This document shows, one piece after another, positions 36,585-46,079 of a DNA stretch of 64,000 bases (the stretch's first letter is position 1; each line of letters begins with the position of its first letter). The position numbers and the translations under genes were made by a program. The notes beneath the pieces are model-generated. The model was given only the letters and a program-made list of their open reading frames with translations. It made no database searches and was not told the origin of the DNA. Source of the stretch: Aquibium oceanicum. Its GTDB lineage: Bacteria > Pseudomonadota > Alphaproteobacteria > Rhizobiales > Rhizobiaceae. Location of the stretch: contig NZ_CP018171.1 in assembly GCF_001889605.1 (NCBI RefSeq), positions 2,378,501-2,442,500 of the forward strand, in the 5' to 3' direction.

Positions 36585-37455
36585 AGCCCTCCAGCCACGC
36601 GAGTCCGCGGCCCGCGAGCGCGCAGCCAGCCTGAAGCTGTTCCTGAGCAACTGGCAGGGCGTCGTCGGGCTTGTGCTGGTCATCCTGTTCTTCGCCAGCG
36701 CGCTGCTGGCACCCTGGATCGCGCCGTACCATCCCGCGGCCATGGACATTCCGGCGAGGCTCTCGCCGCCGACCCTCGATCACCTAGCCGGCACGGACCA
36801 GCTCGGGCGCGACACGCTTTCGCGCGTGCTGTGGGGCGGGCGCATCGCGCTGCAGGTCGCGGCGATCGGCGTCTCGGTGTCGCTGGTCGTCGGTCTGGCG
36901 CTCGGCATGATCGCCGGCTACGGACCCCGCTGGCTGGACAATCTCCTTCTCTTGCTCTTCGATGCCGTACGCGCCTTTCCCACCATCGTGCTGGCGATGG
37001 CTACGGTCGCGCTGACCGGCCCGAGCCTCGGGCTGGTGCTGGCGATCGTCATCATTTCGTCGATCCCGCACTACGCGCGAATGGCCCGCACGGCGACGCT
37101 CGCCATCCGCAGCGCGGAGTTCATCCTGGCGCAGCGCTCGCTGGGAGCGAGCACGCCGCGCATCCTGCTGCTGCACATCCTGCCGAACGTTGCCGGGCCT
37201 CTGCTGATCCTCGCGGCCATGGACGTGCCGGTCGTCGTGACCATCGAGGCGGGGTTGAGCTTCCTCGGGCTTGGGGTGCGGCCCCCGCAGGCGAGCTGGG
37301 GCACCATCCTCAACGAGGGATACCTGGTGATCCGCGACACGCCGTGGCTGGTGGTCGCGGGCGGCGTCCCGCTGGTCCTGACCACGCTCGGCTTCACCTT
37401 CCTGGGCGAGGCGCTGCGCGACGTGCTGGACCCGCGATTGCGGCGGGGGCGGTGA
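36565..37455 (+). CDS. ABC transporter permease, DppC type
   Basis: About 296-residue second permease, with the N-terminal OppC-N segment (LFLSNWQGVVGLVLVILFFA), HLAGTDQLGRDTLSRVLWGGR, the EAA loop SAEFILAQRSLGASTPRILLLHILPN, and the family-typical LSFLGLGVRPPQASWG. The start is GTG at 36565 within the end of the preceding gene, with GGA five bases upstream; the GTG at 36571 is equally possible. There is no ATG in the right region. Confidence 0.93.
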   Translation: MSVNPSEALQPRESAARERAASLKLFLSNWQGVVGLVLVILFFASALLAPWIAPYHPAAMDIPARLSPPTLDHLAGTDQLGRDTLSRVLWGGRIALQVAAIGVSVSLVVGLALGMIAGYGPRWLDNLLLLLFDAVRAFPTIVLAMATVALTGPSLGLVLAIVIISSIPHYARMARTATLAIRSAEFILAQRSLGASTPRILLLHILPNVAGPLLILAAMDVPVVVTIEAGLSFLGLGVRPPQASWGTILNEGYLVIRDTPWLVVAGGVPLVLTTLGFTFLGEALRDVLDPRLRRGR

Positions 37456-37457
37456 TT

Positions 37458-39491
37458 GTGGATGCGCTTCTCGAAATCCGCGACCTGAACGTCGATTTCG
37501 CCACCTCGCGCGGTCGCGTCAAGGCACTGCGCAGCGTCGACCTGAGCGCCAAGCGCGGCCGCATCCTCGGCATTGTCGGCGAGAGCGGCTCGGGCAAGAG
37601 CACGGTCCTGTGGTCCATCCTCGGGCTACTGTCCGGCAACGCGACCGTGCGGTCCGGAACGATCCAGCTGGAAGGCCGCGACCTTCTCGGAATGCGCGAG
37701 AGCGAACTGCGCGCGATCCGCGGCGAGCGCGTCTCGACCGTGTTCCAGGACCCGATAACCTCGCAGATACCCGTGCTCACCTATGGCCAGCAGATGCTGG
37801 ACGTGCTGGAGCGGCGGCCGGAATCGCGCGAGCAGAAGCGGAAGCGGGCGGTCGAGGCCATGCGCCGCGTCGGCATCCCCGATCCCGAAATGCGCGTCGG
37901 CCAGTATCCGCACCAGTTCAGCGGCGGCATGCGCCAGCGGGCCGGCATCGCCATGGCCATGATGACCGAGCCGGCGCTGCTCCTGGCCGACGAACCCACG
38001 ACTGCGCTCGACGTGACGACCGAGGCGCAGATCATCCGCCTCATCCGGGAACTCCAGCAGGACCTCAACGCCACGGCCATCGTCGTTTCGCACAATCTGG
38101 GGCTGATCGCGGAACTCTGCGATGACGTGGCCGTGATGTATGCGGGCGAGGTCGTCGAGCAGGGCGAGGTCCACGCCATCTTCCACGGCGCCAGCCACCC
38201 CTATACGCGCGCGCTGCTCGAATGCGATCCGGCACGCGTGACGAAGGCGACGCGCCATCTGCCGGTGATCCCGGGCGAGGTGCCCGACCTGACGGCGCCG
38301 CCTCCGGCCTGCGTCTTCGCCGGCCGCTGTCCCCGCACCATGCCGGTCTGCCACGAGACGAAGCCTGGCGATCACGTCTCGCGGGCAGGCACCGTGGCGC
38401 GCTGCCATCTCGTGGCCGGCCCCTGTGCCGACGCGGACTGGCCCCCGCCGCTGGACGTCGCGACCGTTCCGCGCGGGTCGGCGATTGCCGAACCTGCCAT
38501 CAGGTCCGAGACCGGCGGGGAACCGCTTCTGGACGTTCGTGACCTGCACGTGCATTTTCCGGTCGCCCGGCGTTTCGGCTCGTCCGGACCGCGCCACATC
38601 GAAGCCGTCGCGGGCGTATCCCTGCAACTTGAGGCGGGCCGGACAGTGGGACTGGTCGGCGAAAGCGGATCGGGAAAGACGACGCTCGGCCGCACGATCC
38701 TCAATCTCGGCCCGTCCCATTCCGGCAGCGTGCGCTTCGAAGGCCGCGAGGTCCTCGGCCTGCCCGAGCGCCGCTTCGTTGCCCTGCGCCGCGACATGGC
38801 GATGATGTTCCAGGATCCGATCGGTTCCCTCAGCCCGCGCCGCACCGTGCGTGCGCTGATAACGGAGCCGTTTCAGATTCATGGCATCGGCGGCCGCGAC
38901 CTCGATTTGGAGGCCGAGCGGCTGTCCGACATGGTGCGTTTTCCCCGCGCCTTCCTGTCGCGCTATCCGCATGAACTCTCGGGCGGTCAGGCGCGGCGCG
39001 TCGGCGTGGCCCGCGCGCTGGCGCTGGAGCCGAAGCTGGTGATCGCCGACGAGCCGACGGCCGGCCTCGACGTCTCGGTCCAGGGGGAGATCCTGAACCT
39101 GATGAACGAGCTGCAGGCGGCCAAGGGCCTCGCCTACCTTCTCATCACCCACAATCTCGCCGCCATCCGCCACGTCAGCGACCGGCTGGCGATCATGTAT
39201 CTCGGGCGCATCGTCGAGGAAGGGCCGACCGAGGCGGTATTCGGCGCGCCGGCGCATCCCTACACGCACGCCCTGGTGGAAGGCGTGCCGCGCCCCGACC
39301 CCGACCATCGGGCAGCGCCGGTTCCCATCCTCGGCGAAGTTCCCAGCCTGGCCCGGCGGCCACCGGGCTGCGAGTTCCACCCCCGCTGCCCCTTCGCCCG
39401 CGACCGCTGCCGCAGCGAAGCGCCGGCCGCGCGCACCGACCAGGCCGGACGCTCGTTCCGCTGCCACTACCCGCTTCACGAAGCGGGTTGA
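37458..39491 (+). CDS. Fused dipeptide-type ABC ATPase (DppD-DppF fusion)
   Basis: 677-residue protein with two complete ABC cassettes. The first (about residues 1-320) has Walker A GESGSGKST, signature FSGGMRQR and Walker B LLLADEPTTALD, then the oligopeptide-transporter C-terminal Cys-rich segment (CVFAGRCPRTMPVC). The second (about 355-677) has GESGSGKTT, LSGGQARR, LVIADEPTAGLD and another Cys-rich end (CEFHPRCPFARDRC). It powers the two permeases upstream. The start is taken as GTG 37458, with GGGGG eight bases upstream; GTG 37452, overlapping the previous stop, is possible. Fusions like this are common in alphaproteobacteria. Confidence 0.93.
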   Translation: MDALLEIRDLNVDFATSRGRVKALRSVDLSAKRGRILGIVGESGSGKSTVLWSILGLLSGNATVRSGTIQLEGRDLLGMRESELRAIRGERVSTVFQDPITSQIPVLTYGQQMLDVLERRPESREQKRKRAVEAMRRVGIPDPEMRVGQYPHQFSGGMRQRAGIAMAMMTEPALLLADEPTTALDVTTEAQIIRLIRELQQDLNATAIVVSHNLGLIAELCDDVAVMYAGEVVEQGEVHAIFHGASHPYTRALLECDPARVTKATRHLPVIPGEVPDLTAPPPACVFAGRCPRTMPVCHETKPGDHVSRAGTVARCHLVAGPCADADWPPPLDVATVPRGSAIAEPAIRSETGGEPLLDVRDLHVHFPVARRFGSSGPRHIEAVAGVSLQLEAGRTVGLVGESGSGKTTLGRTILNLGPSHSGSVRFEGREVLGLPERRFVALRRDMAMMFQDPIGSLSPRRTVRALITEPFQIHGIGGRDLDLEAERLSDMVRFPRAFLSRYPHELSGGQARRVGVARALALEPKLVIADEPTAGLDVSVQGEILNLMNELQAAKGLAYLLITHNLAAIRHVSDRLAIMYLGRIVEEGPTEAVFGAPAHPYTHALVEGVPRPDPDHRAAPVPILGEVPSLARRPPGCEFHPRCPFARDRCRSEAPAARTDQAGRSFRCHYPLHEAG

Positions 39492-39580
39492 CGCAAACCG
39501 GGAGTGGAGCTGCGAGCGGCTGGCTGCGTGTCCAGCGATAAATTGCACATGTCGCGGGGTAGGCACCGCGCCGTGCGACC

Positions 39581-41239
39581 TCACCCCGCCCGCAGGCGGC
39601 TTTCTCGGAGCAGGCCCTGGTCTTCCAGCACCGGGTAGGCGATGGAGGCGAGCAGGGAGTTGATCTGCTTCAGGTCGCGGATCGTGTCGAGGTGGATGGA
39701 ACTGGTCTCCAGGCTGCGCACAGTGCCGTCGCGCAGGCGCGCGAAATGGTTCTGGCTGGAGGATTTCTCCATGTCGCGCAGCCGGTCCTTCTCCAGCACC
39801 AGCTGGCGGGCGGTCTCGGCGTCGCGCGAGACCAGCACGTTGAAGGCGAGCCGCGCGTTGGCCGCGACGGAGGCGTGGAACTCGGCGAGTTCGCGCCAGC
39901 CTTCCTCCGTGAATTCGAGGCCGCGGTCGAGCTTCTTCTGGACGTGGACGAGCATGTTGCGGACGACGATGTCGCCGACCTGCTCCAGCTTCACGCAGGC
40001 GCCGATCAGTTCCTGGCAGCGCAGCGCCTCGTCCTCCGACAGAGGATGGACGGTCATCCGGGCAAGATAGAGCTTGATCGCGGCATGGCTGCGGTCGACG
40101 CGGTCGTCCAGCGTGGCGAGGGAGCGGATGCCTTCGGCGTCGGCATGGACATAGAGTTCCATCACCCGCTTCAGCATTACCTCGATCGTTTCGCAGACGC
40201 GCACCACCTCGCGCGTGGCATTGGCGAGCGCCTGGGCCGGCTTGTCGAGCGCCTTCTCGTTGAGCGCGCTGAGCTCGGCGACGGCGATGTTGGGGGCTTC
40301 CGGCGTGGCCGCGCCGACGAGCCGGGTGGCCAGCGCATGGATCGGACCCGCGATGGGGATGCCGGCCAGCGCCAGAGCGGCGTTGAAGAGGATGTGGGCA
40401 TGAATGAGCTGGGCAGGCACGGTCTCGCCGAGGAGATGGATCGGCGGATCGAGGAGAACGATACCGGCCAGCACCACGACCGAGCCGGTGCCGCGCAGTA
40501 TGAGGTTGCCGATCGGGACGGTACGGGAGGCCGGCGGCGAGGCGCGCGAGAGCACCGCCGCGATCGCGCAGCCGCCAAGATTCGCACCGAGCACCAGCAC
40601 GACGCCGAGCTCGGCCGGAACCAGACCGCGCGCGGCCAGCGCCGCCACCAGGAGCACCGCCGCGACGCTGGAATGGAAGAGCCACGTCACCACGGCCGCG
40701 ATGATGAAGGCGGTGACGGGATCGCCGGCGAGATAGCCGACCACGACGGGGAGCAGGCGGCTGTCGCGCAGCGGTTCGGAGGCGTGACCGATCATCTGGA
40801 GCGACAGGATCAGAAGCCCGACGCCGATGAGGATGCGCCCGATCTGGCGCCATTTGCGCGCCGCCGTGGTGAGAAACATGGCCGTTCCCGCGACGAGGCA
40901 CATTGGCGCGAGGAGGGCGAGATCGAAAGAGAGCAGCTTGACCACCATGGCCGAGCCGACGTCGGCGCCGAGCACGGTGATCAGCCCCGCCGTGCCGGAG
41001 ATGATTCCCGCACCCGCGAAGGAGCCGATCAGGAGCGAGGTGGCCGTCGCGCTCTGCAACGCCACCGCGAGCCCCGCGCCGGCGAAGACCGCGCTCACGG
41101 GATTGCGCAGGATGCGCCGCAGCCGGTGGCGCAACAGGTCGCCATAGGCACGCTCAACGCCGGTGCGCACCATCCGCGTGGCCCACAAGAGAAGCGCGAC
41201 CGCGCCCGCGAGATTGAGGAGGACGAGCGATCCGGTCAT
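39581..41239 (-). CDS. Na/Pi cotransporter family protein with PhoU-like C-terminal domain
   Basis: 552-residue membrane protein. The N-terminal about 310 residues contain eight or more hydrophobic segments and the duplicated Na/Pi-cotransporter core, with QSATATSLLIGSFAGAG and the second-repeat HSSVAAVLLVAALAARG. The C-terminal about 220 residues are soluble and helical, resembling PhoU (VEQVGDIVVRNML-like CVKLEQVGDIVVRN). It probably imports phosphate with sodium or helps balance phosphate. The ATG at 41239 was preferred because the first membrane segment follows at once; 41299 is the alternative. It converges on the ABC importer operon. Confidence 0.9.
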   Translation of the reverse strand: MTGSLVLLNLAGAVALLLWATRMVRTGVERAYGDLLRHRLRRILRNPVSAVFAGAGLAVALQSATATSLLIGSFAGAGIISGTAGLITVLGADVGSAMVVKLLSFDLALLAPMCLVAGTAMFLTTAARKWRQIGRILIGVGLLILSLQMIGHASEPLRDSRLLPVVVGYLAGDPVTAFIIAAVVTWLFHSSVAAVLLVAALAARGLVPAELGVVLVLGANLGGCAIAAVLSRASPPASRTVPIGNLILRGTGSVVVLAGIVLLDPPIHLLGETVPAQLIHAHILFNAALALAGIPIAGPIHALATRLVGAATPEAPNIAVAELSALNEKALDKPAQALANATREVVRVCETIEVMLKRVMELYVHADAEGIRSLATLDDRVDRSHAAIKLYLARMTVHPLSEDEALRCQELIGACVKLEQVGDIVVRNMLVHVQKKLDRGLEFTEEGWRELAEFHASVAANARLAFNVLVSRDAETARQLVLEKDRLRDMEKSSSQNHFARLRDGTVRSLETSSIHLDTIRDLKQINSLLASIAYPVLEDQGLLRESRLRAG

Positions 41240-41641
41240 TCCAGGATGCCCTGGAAGGTGCCACCGTCGGGATAGTTCGGGAAAGTCATAGTAGACCAAA
41301 CCATTCTAATTGCGGCCGGTTCCGCGTCAGGTTCTTTTAGCCGGATAATGTTCCGTTCCACAGTAGATGTCGATACGCGGCGCGACACATCGCGCCGGTT
41401 TTGCGCTACGCATGGTGGTGAAGCCCGCCATTTGCCTGTGGGCATGGGGCCGAAAGGGAGAGGGGAGCATGAGCCTCGACCGCTTCTCGCGAAACAGAAT
41501 GGCCGTAGCTGATAAGCGGTCGGCACCGGCTGGTTTACACCACTCGATTTCGCGGGCAGAGTTTCGGCCGAACGAACAACCCGGAACGTCCGTATGCCTG
41601 CCACGATCACCGATACCGACCGCCGGGAGGACTGCTGATCC
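41240..41641. other. Divergent intergenic region, about 400 bp
   Basis: Promoters for the Na/Pi transporter and the GyrI-like gene should lie here. A possible small plus-strand gene of about 60 codons starts at ATG 41469 behind a good ribosome site (GGGAGAGGGGAGC) and would end at 41651, overlapping the next gene. Its product has no recognisable features, so it is not annotated as a gene. Nothing else can be supported. Confidence 0.35.
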
Positions 41642-42142
41642 ATGTGCCTGATGTGCGAAACGGCGGCGCCTGCATTCGGCGAGTTCGGCATGACGGAACG
41701 GCCGTCGGAAGAGCTTCGCGGCGTGTTCTGGGAGGGTTCGCACGAAGAGGCGGCCGCCGGGGCGGTGCGCGCGATGCTGAAGCGGGTGCAGGCGCACTGC
41801 GGCGCCGGCAAAGCCTCGCTCTGGGACGGCCCGATCGTCGGCGTCTCTTGGAGTACCGGACCGGGGCGCTTTCGCACCTTCGTCGGGATAGAGTCCGCCA
41901 CGGTCGGGACTGCGACCGACGCCGGGCTGGAGACGCTGACGCTTCCTGGACACAGATACGCTACCGCGTGGCACGGGGCGGAGGACGGCGACGTGGTGGA
42001 GCGCTATGGCCGGATGATCGAATGGATCCGGATGGCCGGGCACGCGCGCAGCCCGGACGGGCCGCATCATCGGGAGGAGTATCCCCGGGAAAGCGATTTC
42101 GACGCGACCCCGGTGCTGCGGCTGATGCTGCCGGTCACCTGA
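41642..42142 (+). CDS. Stand-alone GyrI-like / effector-binding domain protein
   Basis: 166 residues that, after a Cys-containing N terminus, show the GyrI-like (AraC effector-binding) pattern: GPIVGVSWSTGPGRF, LPGHRYATAWHGAEDG, YGRMIEWIRMAGHA and, near the end, a PHHREEYPRES segment and VLRLMLPV. Such domains bind small ligands or inhibit gyrase, usually fused to a DNA-binding domain; none is present here. GGGAGG lies 12 bases before the ATG. The assignment is by pattern and moderate in certainty. Confidence 0.6.
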   Translation: MCLMCETAAPAFGEFGMTERPSEELRGVFWEGSHEEAAAGAVRAMLKRVQAHCGAGKASLWDGPIVGVSWSTGPGRFRTFVGIESATVGTATDAGLETLTLPGHRYATAWHGAEDGDVVERYGRMIEWIRMAGHARSPDGPHHREEYPRESDFDATPVLRLMLPVT

Positions 42143-42279
42143 TCGGCCCTTGCCTCGCGCGGTTCCTCCCGCCATCGTGAAAGCACCCCACCGAGATGTG
42201 AACGACGGACATCGCGCCCGACATGGGATCGTGCGGGCAGACGGGCTAGGCTGCGGCCTTCGATCGATGGAGGCCCGGC

Positions 42280-42651
42280 ATGAGAGCTACGATACCAGTC
42301 CTGATGCTCGCGATGTTGGCGGGGAGTCTCGCAGCGGCGGCGGGGGAGGCGGATGTGGAGAACGTCCGGGTCACGGCGGCGCCCGGCGGCACCTACCGTT
42401 TCGACGTCACGGTTCGTCACGCCGACGAAGGATGGGATCACTATGCCGACCGCTGGGAGGTCGTCGGCGATGGTGGGGAGGTCCATGCGACGCGCGTGCT
42501 CCTGCACCCGCATGTCGACGAACAGCCCTTTGAGCGCAGCGAGGCCGGTGTGGCCATTCCGGACGGCATCGCGAAGGTGACCGTTCGCGCGCATGACAGT
42601 GTGCACGGCTTCGGCGGCAAGGAGATGACCGTCCCGCTCCCGGGCCGCTGA
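42280..42651 (+). CDS. Small exported protein, function unknown
   Basis: 123-residue protein with a clear signal peptide (MRATIPVLMLAMLAGSLAAAAGEA). The mature part is a short beta-rich domain (VRVTAAPGGTYRFDVTVRHAD, then DHYADRWEVVG and VTVRAHDSVHGFGGKEMTVPL), suggesting a periplasmic immunoglobulin-like or transthyretin-like fold. Relatives exist as uncharacterised proteins in Rhizobiales. It converges on an MFS transporter gene with 10 bases between stops. Confidence 0.75.
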   Translation: MRATIPVLMLAMLAGSLAAAAGEADVENVRVTAAPGGTYRFDVTVRHADEGWDHYADRWEVVGDGGEVHATRVLLHPHVDEQPFERSEAGVAIPDGIAKVTVRAHDSVHGFGGKEMTVPLPGR

Positions 42652-42661
42652 GCCTCCCCGG

Positions 42662-43876
42662 TCAGGCGCGGCGGCGTCGCAGCGGCCACATCGCCAGAAT
42701 GCCGAGGAAGGGACCGGCCGCCATGGCCGCGAGGACCAGCGGCCACCCGAAGGCCTGGGCCGCGACGGGCGTCGCCTGCACCGTCACGATGGTCAGCGCG
42801 AAACCGATCGCGGTCTGGAAGGTGAGCAGGCTGCCGGCAAGGTGCGGCGGCGCATTGTCGGCCACGATGGCCGAGAACTGCGCCGAATCCGGGATGACGG
42901 CGATGCCCCACAGGATCACCAGCGCCATTGTGAGCGCGGGCGGTCCGCCGAAACTCGCGGCCGTCAGCAGCGCCGCAAGCCCGCTGGCACCCATGGCAAG
43001 GATCGTCACCTCGGCCTTGCCGACGCGGTCGGCCGCCCAGCCGGCGGGGATGCAGGCGAGCGCTCCGAGCGCGATGGCGAGGAAGGCGGTGAGCTTGGCG
43101 AGGCTCGCCGCCGCGTCCGGAGCCATGGTGAATGAAAACGAGGCCGCGGCTGCCGCGCCGACCCAGGCCCACATGGCGAAGAGCTCCCACATGTGGCCGA
43201 AATAGCCCAGATACGCGCGGCGGATGGCCGGATCGGTCCAGGCGAGCCCGATGGCCGACGGCTCGAACCGAGCGGCGCGGGCATGATGCGGTCCTAGGCC
43301 CGTCGCGAGCACCACCAACCCGCCGAGGCCGGCGAGCGCCGAGGCGGCGATCACCGTCAGGCGCCAGTCGGCCCCGCCGAGGAAGGCGGCGAGATAGGGC
43401 ATGGAACTGCCGAGCGTCAGCGCCGCGACCAGCAGGCCGACGAGGAAGCCGCGGTCGCGCAGTCCCCAGCCGACGATGATCTTCATGCCCACCGGGTAGA
43501 CGCCGGCAAGCAGTGCGCCGGTGGCGAACCGCAGCGCGATGGCGGGACCGCTGCCGACGGGCACGGCGAGCAGCGCCAGATTGGCAAGCGCGGCAGAGAC
43601 CGCGCTGGCAGCGAAGACGCGCCGGGGGTCGAGCCGGTCGGCCATGCCGCTGATCGACACGACCAGCGCGCCGACGACGAAGCCGGCCTGGACGGCGCTC
43701 GACAGCAAGGCCTGGCGCGTCTCCGATATGGTCGCCTCGCGGACCATGTCGGGGAGGATGGCGGCCGAGACGAACCAGAGGCTCATGCCGCCTATCTCGG
43801 CCAGCACGAGAAGGAGGATCGAGACTGTCCTCGACGCCGCCGGCCGTGGCCGACCGCCGGCGGGCGGGATTGTCAC
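42662..43876 (-). CDS. Major facilitator superfamily transporter
   Basis: 404-residue membrane protein with about 12 hydrophobic segments. The loop between segments 2 and 3 reads GMADRLDPRRVFAAS, a recognisable MFS motif A variant, and the equivalent in the second half is GWAADRVGKAEV. The substrate is unknown. The start is GTG (43874-43876) overlapping the TGA of the upstream marC gene, so translation of the two is coupled. Confidence 0.9.
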   Translation of the reverse strand: MTIPPAGGRPRPAASRTVSILLLVLAEIGGMSLWFVSAAILPDMVREATISETRQALLSSAVQAGFVVGALVVSISGMADRLDPRRVFAASAVSAALANLALLAVPVGSGPAIALRFATGALLAGVYPVGMKIIVGWGLRDRGFLVGLLVAALTLGSSMPYLAAFLGGADWRLTVIAASALAGLGGLVVLATGLGPHHARAARFEPSAIGLAWTDPAIRRAYLGYFGHMWELFAMWAWVGAAAAASFSFTMAPDAAASLAKLTAFLAIALGALACIPAGWAADRVGKAEVTILAMGASGLAALLTAASFGGPPALTMALVILWGIAVIPDSAQFSAIVADNAPPHLAGSLLTFQTAIGFALTIVTVQATPVAAQAFGWPLVLAAMAAGPFLGILAMWPLRRRRA

Positions 43877-44502
43877 GCAAGCACCAGCGCGCGGATGCCG
43901 TCGGCGACGAACTGGACGGCGAGCGCGGCGAGGATGACGCCGAGGAGCCGCGTCAGGATCGACCGTCCTGTCTGGCCCAAAAGGCCATCGACACGCTCGG
44001 CGAGCAGGAAGACCAGGTAGGTCAGCGCGATGCAGACGAGGATGACCCCGACGAGCACGATCTGCGCGGCGAGGCCGTCCATCGATCCGGAAAGCAGGAC
44101 CGTGGCCGAGATCGCACCGGGCCCGGCGATCAGGGGGATGGCCAGCGGGAAGGCGGCGATGTTGTGGATCTGGTCGCGGGTGATGGCGGTGTCGGCGCTC
44201 TTTTCCTTCCGCTCCTGGCGGCGCTCGAAGATCATCTCGAAGGCGATGAAGAACAGGAGCAGCCCGCCCGCGACGCGGAAGGCGGGCAGGGTGATGCCGA
44301 AGACCGACAGGATCGCCGCGCCGGCGACGGCGAAGAGCGCCAGCACCAGGAAGCCGATGATGGACGCCCTGAGCCCGACCTGCCGGCGCTCGGAGCGGTT
44401 CATGCCCTTGGTGAGCGCAAGGAAGAGGGGCGCCAGCCCCGGCGGGTCGATGGTGACGAGGATCGTCACGAAGGCATTGAAGATGCTGTCGGCGCTCGGC
44501 AT
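43873..44502 (-). CDS. MarC family (UPF0056) integral membrane protein
   Basis: 209-residue protein with six hydrophobic segments and the family blocks TILVTIDPPGLAPLFLALT, FRVAGGLLLFFIAFEMI and PLAIPLIAGPGAISATVLL. MarC proteins were once linked to multiple antibiotic resistance, but that role is not supported; the function is unknown. ATG at 44502 follows GGGGGAAGCG; the open frame upstream is not protein-like. It forms a two-gene unit with the MFS gene. Confidence 0.92.
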   Translation of the reverse strand: MPSADSIFNAFVTILVTIDPPGLAPLFLALTKGMNRSERRQVGLRASIIGFLVLALFAVAGAAILSVFGITLPAFRVAGGLLLFFIAFEMIFERRQERKEKSADTAITRDQIHNIAAFPLAIPLIAGPGAISATVLLSGSMDGLAAQIVLVGVILVCIALTYLVFLLAERVDGLLGQTGRSILTRLLGVILAALAVQFVADGIRALVLA

Positions 44503-44705
44503 CGCTTCCCCCGCCGTTCCGTTGCGAACCCAGTCATATCCTCCCCGGACGCGGCGAACCAGTGCCGCGCGCGGCAGACAGGTGCGGCTGGCGGGAAACC
44601 GCGATCCGTTGACCGACATCAAGGCGGCGGTGCCGTCACTCGGCCATCATGGCTCATCGTCGGCACGCAGCCGGCTGTCTTCAACGGACGCGGGAGGAAT
44701 TCGGC

Positions 44706-46013
44706 ATGTCACATGTGGTGGTTCTGGGTGCGGGGCTGGGCGGCACGATCATGGCCTACGAGCTTCGCGACATACTGGGCAAGGCGCACCGGGTGTCGGT
44801 GGTCAACAACGGCAGCAGTTACTCCTTCGTCCCCTCCAATCCCTGGGTCGCGGTCGGATGGCGCAGCCGCGAGGCGATCGAGGTCGATCTCACCAAGGTG
44901 TTCGGGCGGCGCGGCATCGACCTGCATCCGCAGGGAGCGAAGCGGGTTCACCCTTCCGAGAAGCGGATCGAGCTCAACGACGGGCAGTCGCTGTCCTACG
45001 ACTATCTGGTGATCGCGACGGGTCCGGACCTCGCCTTCGACGAGATCGAGGGTTTCGGGCCGGCAGCCAACACTCAGTCTGTCTGCCATGTCGAACATGC
45101 TCTGCAGGCCAAAACCGCGTTCGAGGAACTGGTGAAGAACCCCGGCCCGGTGATCATCGGCGCCGTGCAGGGTGCGTCGTGCTTCGGGCCGGCCTACGAA
45201 TTCGCCTTCATCCTCGACAAGGCGCTGCGCGACGCCAAGGTGCGCGACAAGGTGCCGATGACCTTCGTGACGTCGGAGCCTTACATCGGCCATCTCGGGC
45301 TCGACGGGGTAGGGGACACCAAGGGCCTGCTCGAGAGCGAGCTTCGCCAGCACCACATCAAGTGGATCACCAATGCGAAGGTCGACAAGGTCGAGGCGGA
45401 CACGCTGCGCGTCTCCGAGATCGCCGAGAACGGGTCGGTGCTGCGGACGCACGAACTCCCGCACCGTTTCATGATGATGCTGCCGGCCTTCCGGGGCGTG
45501 GAGGCGGTGCGTGGCATCGAGGGGCTGACCAATCCGCGCGGCTTCATCGTCGTCGACCAGCACCAGCGCAATACGGCCTATCCGGAGGTCTTCGGCATTG
45601 GCGTATGCGTGGCGATCCCGCCTGTCGGCAAGACGCCGGTCCCGGTCGGCGTGCCGAAGACCGGCTTCATGATCGAATCGATGGTGACGGCCACGGCCCG
45701 CAACATCGCCCGCCTGGTCGACGGCAAGGAGCCGGATGCGCAGGGTACGTGGAATGCGGTCTGCCTGGCCGATTTCGGCGATTCCGGCATCGCCTTCGTG
45801 GCGCAGCCGCAGATCCCGCCGCGCAACGTCAACTGGTCTGCCTCGGGCAAGTGGGTGCACACGGCGAAGGTCGGGTTCGAAAAATACTTCCTGCACAAGA
45901 TCCGCTCCGGCAAGTCCGAGCCCTTCTACGAAAAGCTCGCGCTCCAGGTGCTCGGCATCGACAAGCTGAAGGAGGTCAGGATCGAGGGGGAGACGGAAAA
46001 GACTCCGGCCTGA
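44706..46013 (+). CDS. sqr: Sulfide:quinone oxidoreductase
   Basis: 435-residue FAD enzyme that oxidises sulfide to zero-valent sulfur and passes electrons to quinone at the membrane. The N-terminal dinucleotide fold is VVLGAGLGGTIMAYEL. The three redox cysteines of type I SQR are in place: Cys127 (SVCHVEHAL), Cys159 (QGASCFGPAYEF) and Cys353 (AVCLADFGDSG). The C terminus has the amphipathic KVGFEKYFLHKIRSG helix typical of membrane attachment. GGGAGG precedes the ATG. It is followed by DUF2892 and an RND pump on the same strand. Confidence 0.93.
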   Translation: MSHVVVLGAGLGGTIMAYELRDILGKAHRVSVVNNGSSYSFVPSNPWVAVGWRSREAIEVDLTKVFGRRGIDLHPQGAKRVHPSEKRIELNDGQSLSYDYLVIATGPDLAFDEIEGFGPAANTQSVCHVEHALQAKTAFEELVKNPGPVIIGAVQGASCFGPAYEFAFILDKALRDAKVRDKVPMTFVTSEPYIGHLGLDGVGDTKGLLESELRQHHIKWITNAKVDKVEADTLRVSEIAENGSVLRTHELPHRFMMMLPAFRGVEAVRGIEGLTNPRGFIVVDQHQRNTAYPEVFGIGVCVAIPPVGKTPVPVGVPKTGFMIESMVTATARNIARLVDGKEPDAQGTWNAVCLADFGDSGIAFVAQPQIPPRNVNWSASGKWVHTAKVGFEKYFLHKIRSGKSEPFYEKLALQVLGIDKLKEVRIEGETEKTPA

Positions 46014-46079
46014 GCGCACGCCGCGAGGACTGGCGCGCGAGCGGCGGAAAAGCGGAGGCGCGGGCTTGAACATCGTTCG

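Noticed and set aside
37626-40901. Minus-strand open frame of about 1090 codons over the fused ATPase and Na/Pi genes
   Set aside because: It runs antisense to one real gene and out of frame through another, with Arg/Ala/Gly-rich sequence and no recognisable domain.
41469-41651. Possible 60-codon gene before the GyrI-like gene
   Set aside because: It has a good ribosome site but no protein features and overlaps the next gene; noted in the intergenic entry only.
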